The notes under the pieces were generated by a model. It ran no database searches and was not told the DNA's origin. It worked only from the letters and a program-made list of their open reading frames with translations. 6,984 bases of DNA from Verrucomicrobia bacterium UBA2460. GTDB taxonomy: Bacteria; Verrucomicrobiota; Verrucomicrobiia; Methylacidiphilales; Verrucolacustridaceae. The translations under genes were made by a program, and so were the position numbers. The stretch spans positions 9,869 to 16,852 of the forward strand of contig DDPU01000038.1 of the NCBI GenBank assembly GCA_002342345.1, written 5' to 3'. Positions 5,112 through 6,984 of this stretch are shown here, one piece after another (position 1 is the first letter of the stretch; the number at the start of each line of letters is the position of its first letter).

Positions 5112-6209
5112 GTGAAACCTGTCGTCGAAAACCTTTACGTTCACGTGCCCTTTTGCACGCATCTCTGCCCGTACTGCGACTTTCCGAAGGAGCGGCTTGC
5201 CGGCAACCGGATGCGCGATTTTCTCGCCGGTCTGCGTGCGGAATGGCTGGCCGTCCGCGGGGAGTTCGACCTCCGGCCCCGACATGTGTTTTTCGGCGGA
5301 GGCACCCCCACCGCCCTCTCCCCCGCCCTGATGGAACAGCTTCTGGCCGTCGCCCCCTGGGGCGAGGCCGAGGAATGGAGCGTCGAGGCCAACCCGGACG
5401 GCTTCGGGGAAAGCAAGGCACGCCAACTGGCCGGGGCCGGCGTCACCCGGCTGAGCCTTGGGGTGCAGGCGTTTCGTCCCCAGGATCTGGCCTGGCTGGG
5501 CCGCAGGCATGACCGGGCCGCGATTCGCCAAGCCGTGCAGAACGCCCGCATGGCGGGCATTCGCAGCCTGAACCTCGACCTGATCTACGGACTGCCCGAC
5601 CAGGGCCCGGCGGAGTGGCAGGAAACCATGGCCGAGGCCTGCGCCCTCGGACCGGACAGCCTTTCCGCGTATGCCATCACTCCGGAGGACGGCACGGAAC
5701 TGGCCCAGCGCATCACCCGCGGCGAATGGAGCCCGGACGAAAACCGCGAGGCCGTTCTCTTTCTTCTCACCTGCCGTTTCCTGGAGGCGCGCGGCTATCC
5801 CAGCTATGAGGTTTCCAACTTTGCCCGGCCCGGTCACGAATGTCGCCATCACCAGGCCGTCTGGGCCGGGGAGGACTACCTCGGTCTGGGCCCCGGCGCC
5901 GTTTCCACCGTGGGCGGACGCCGCTGGCGCAACCTTCGCGACACCGGTGCCTACGCCCGGAGCTGGCTGCTGGATTCCGGACCCCGCCGCCAGGAAGAAG
6001 AAATGCGCACCCCGGAGGAAGCCCGCACCGAGCGGATTCTGCTGGGTTTGCGCACCCGCGGCGGTCTCGCCGAGCAGGGCTTGCCGGGGCGGGAGGAGTG
6101 GATGGAGGCGTTGGTCCGTAGAGGCTGGGCCCACCGCGAGGCCGGCCGCTTCCGCCTCACCGCCCGCGGGCGCCTCCGGGCGGACGAGGTGGCCGCCATC
6201 CTGACCTAG
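5112..6209 (+). CDS. hemW: HemW-like radical SAM protein (coproporphyrinogen III oxidase-like, putative heme chaperone)
   Basis: A 365-residue protein of the HemN/HemW group. Known HemW binds heme and an Fe-S cluster and is thought to deliver heme to membrane proteins; it lacks coproporphyrinogen oxidase activity. Cys15, Cys19 and Cys22 (FCTHLCPYCDF) are the CxxxCxxC cluster ligands; the following Asp-Phe, in place of the CGC of true HemN, points to HemW. Other radical SAM landmarks are FFGGGTPT (60-67), EANP (92-95), RLSLGVQAF (113-121), LDLIYGLP (155-162) and YEVSNFARPGHEC (232-244). The C-terminal HemW domain, including a winged-helix-like end, runs to 365. The usual HNxxYW motif is HHQAVW at 246-251, and the usual GPGAH/S is GPGAVS at 260-265. 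The start is GTG at 5112, 3 nt after the exonuclease stop, without a clear ribosome binding site, so coupled translation is likely. No true hemN is visible in the window. Confidence 0.92.
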   Translation: MKPVVENLYVHVPFCTHLCPYCDFPKERLAGNRMRDFLAGLRAEWLAVRGEFDLRPRHVFFGGGTPTALSPALMEQLLAVAPWGEAEEWSVEANPDGFGESKARQLAGAGVTRLSLGVQAFRPQDLAWLGRRHDRAAIRQAVQNARMAGIRSLNLDLIYGLPDQGPAEWQETMAEACALGPDSLSAYAITPEDGTELAQRITRGEWSPDENREAVLFLLTCRFLEARGYPSYEVSNFARPGHECRHHQAVWAGEDYLGLGPGAVSTVGGRRWRNLRDTGAYARSWLLDSGPRRQEEEMRTPEEARTERILLGLRTRGGLAEQGLPGREEWMEALVRRGWAHREAGRFRLTARGRLRADEVAAILT

Positions 6210-6211
6210 CC

Positions 6212-6984
6212 ATGAATCCGGTCATCCAGGCGCGCGGTCTTCGCAGGATTTACCGCATCCAGGAAAAGGAGCCCGGCTTTCTCGGGGCGTTACGGGGACT
6301 TTTTTCCCGTCGCCACCGGGAGGTGGCCGCCGTGGACGGCATCGACCTGGAAATCGGCGCGGGGGAACTCGTCGGCTTCCTCGGGCCGAACGGGGCCGGG
6401 AAAACCACCACCCTGAAGATGCTTTCCGGGCTTCTACATCCCAGCAGCGGTTCCGCCCGGGTGCTTGGTTTCACGCCGTGGGAACGGGAGACGGATTTTC
6501 GCCGCCAGATTTCCCTCCTGCTCGGGCAAAAGAACCAGCTCGCCTGGGATCTGCCGGCGCGGGAGAGCTTCGAACTCAACCGGGCGATCTACGGGATCTC
6601 CAGGGACGCGGCGCGGGAGACGGTGGAGGAGCTCGCCACCCTTTTGGAGGTGGGCGGACTGATGGATAAACCCGTGCGGGAGCTTTCGCTCGGCGAACGC
6701 ATGAAGATGGAGCTGATCGCCGCCCTGCTGCACGGGCCGAAAGTCCTCTTCCTCGATGAACCGACCCTCGGCCTGGACATCGTCTCCCAGCACCGGATCC
6801 GGGATTTTTTGCGGCGGGTGGTCGCGGAAAAGGGTATCACCACGATTCTCACCAGCCACTACCTTCAGGACATCGAGTCGCTCTGCCGGCGGGTGGTGAT
6901 CATCGACCGGGGACGGATCATCCACGACGGACCGCTGACGGAGGTGGGTAGGAAATTCTCCGGCCACAAACAGATCGTGCTCCG
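6212..6984 (+). CDS. ABC-2 exporter ATP-binding protein, COG4586 type (3' end outside window)
   Basis: ATPase of an ABC exporter; it should sit at the inner face of the membrane and drive a separate ABC-2 permease, which would be expected just downstream, outside the window. 257 codons are present without a stop. After RGLRRIYRI comes the insertion EKEPGFLGALRGLFSRRHRE (18-37), a hallmark of this subfamily (some members are annotated as viologen exporter ATPases). Walker A is GPNGAGKT (58-65), the Q-loop GQKNQLAWDLPA (105-116), the ABC signature LSLGE (158-162, usually LSGGQ), Walker B VLFLDEP (178-184), the D-loop LGLD (186-189) and the H-loop TSHY (214-217). All catalytic residues are intact. 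The ATG at 6212 follows the HemW stop by 2 nt with no clear ribosome binding site, so it belongs to the same operon. The substrate cannot be read from the ATPase. The gene is cut by the window end, not degraded. Confidence 0.95.
   Translation, partial: MNPVIQARGLRRIYRIQEKEPGFLGALRGLFSRRHREVAAVDGIDLEIGAGELVGFLGPNGAGKTTTLKMLSGLLHPSSGSARVLGFTPWERETDFRRQISLLLGQKNQLAWDLPARESFELNRAIYGISRDAARETVEELATLLEVGGLMDKPVRELSLGERMKMELIAALLHGPKVLFLDEPTLGLDIVSQHRIRDFLRRVVAEKGITTILTSHYLQDIESLCRRVVIIDRGRIIHDGPLTEVGRKFSGHKQIVL

Noticed and set aside
3693..6134. Minus-strand open frame of 813 codons
   Set aside because: It runs antisense across the coiled-coil, exonuclease and HemW genes, all of which show conserved motifs on the plus strand. 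Its Gly/Ala/Pro/Arg-rich composition is typical of a shadow frame in GC-rich DNA.
6434..6967. Minus-strand open frame of 177 codons at the right end
   Set aside because: It is antisense to the ABC ATPase, which has intact Walker A, signature, Walker B and H-loop motifs.

Overview
The window is a GC-rich (roughly two thirds G+C by eye), densely coded bacterial chromosome segment. Two gene blocks diverge from a short intergenic region near 3409-3483. A small secreted protein resembling the exosortase-associated TIGR04073 family, a family I know mainly from Verrucomicrobiota and Lentisphaerae, together with weak or absent Shine-Dalgarno sequences, makes a verrucomicrobial source the best guess. 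This is inference; no rRNA or other marker gene is present. I see no mobile element, CRISPR array, tRNA or sign of recent transfer.

Left block, minus strand, read from 3408 down to 53: (1) a secreted zinc N-acetylmuramoyl-L-alanine amidase of the Amidase_3 type; (2) a small secreted TIGR04073-like protein; (3) an RlmD/TrmA-type 5-methyluridine RNA methyltransferase with TRAM domain, four iron-sulfur cysteines and a full catalytic set; (4) an unrecognised secreted protein of 173 residues. Spacings are 48 bp, a 4-base overlap and 30 bp, so this looks like one transcription unit. The methyltransferase has no ATG, GTG or TTG at its true N-terminus. The best start is a CTG that overlaps the TGA of the preceding gene and sits 9 nt after an AAGGA. 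A start at the internal TTG would delete the TRAM domain.

Right block, plus strand, 3484 to the window end: (5) a membrane-anchored coiled-coil protein; (6) a stand-alone 5'-3' exonuclease/flap endonuclease of the PolA N-terminal family; (7) a HemW-like radical SAM protein; (8) the ATPase of an ABC-2 exporter (COG4586 type), cut by the window end. Junctions are ATGA overlap, 3 nt and 2 nt, with no clear ribosome binding sites, which suggests translational coupling within one operon. A promoter-like TTGAGA-N17-TACGCT lies directly before gene 5 and would place the transcript start at or very near its ATG.

The genes mix cell-wall turnover, RNA modification, DNA replication/repair, heme handling and export, a typical housekeeping neighbourhood. 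I found no convincing new multi-gene system. The best second looks are the CTG start with TRAM domain, a QADLF sliding-clamp motif at the C-terminus of the exonuclease, altered signature motifs in the HemW-like protein, an Asp-to-Asn change in the methyltransferase DPPR motif, and the uncharacterised coiled-coil protein with its alternating acidic run.
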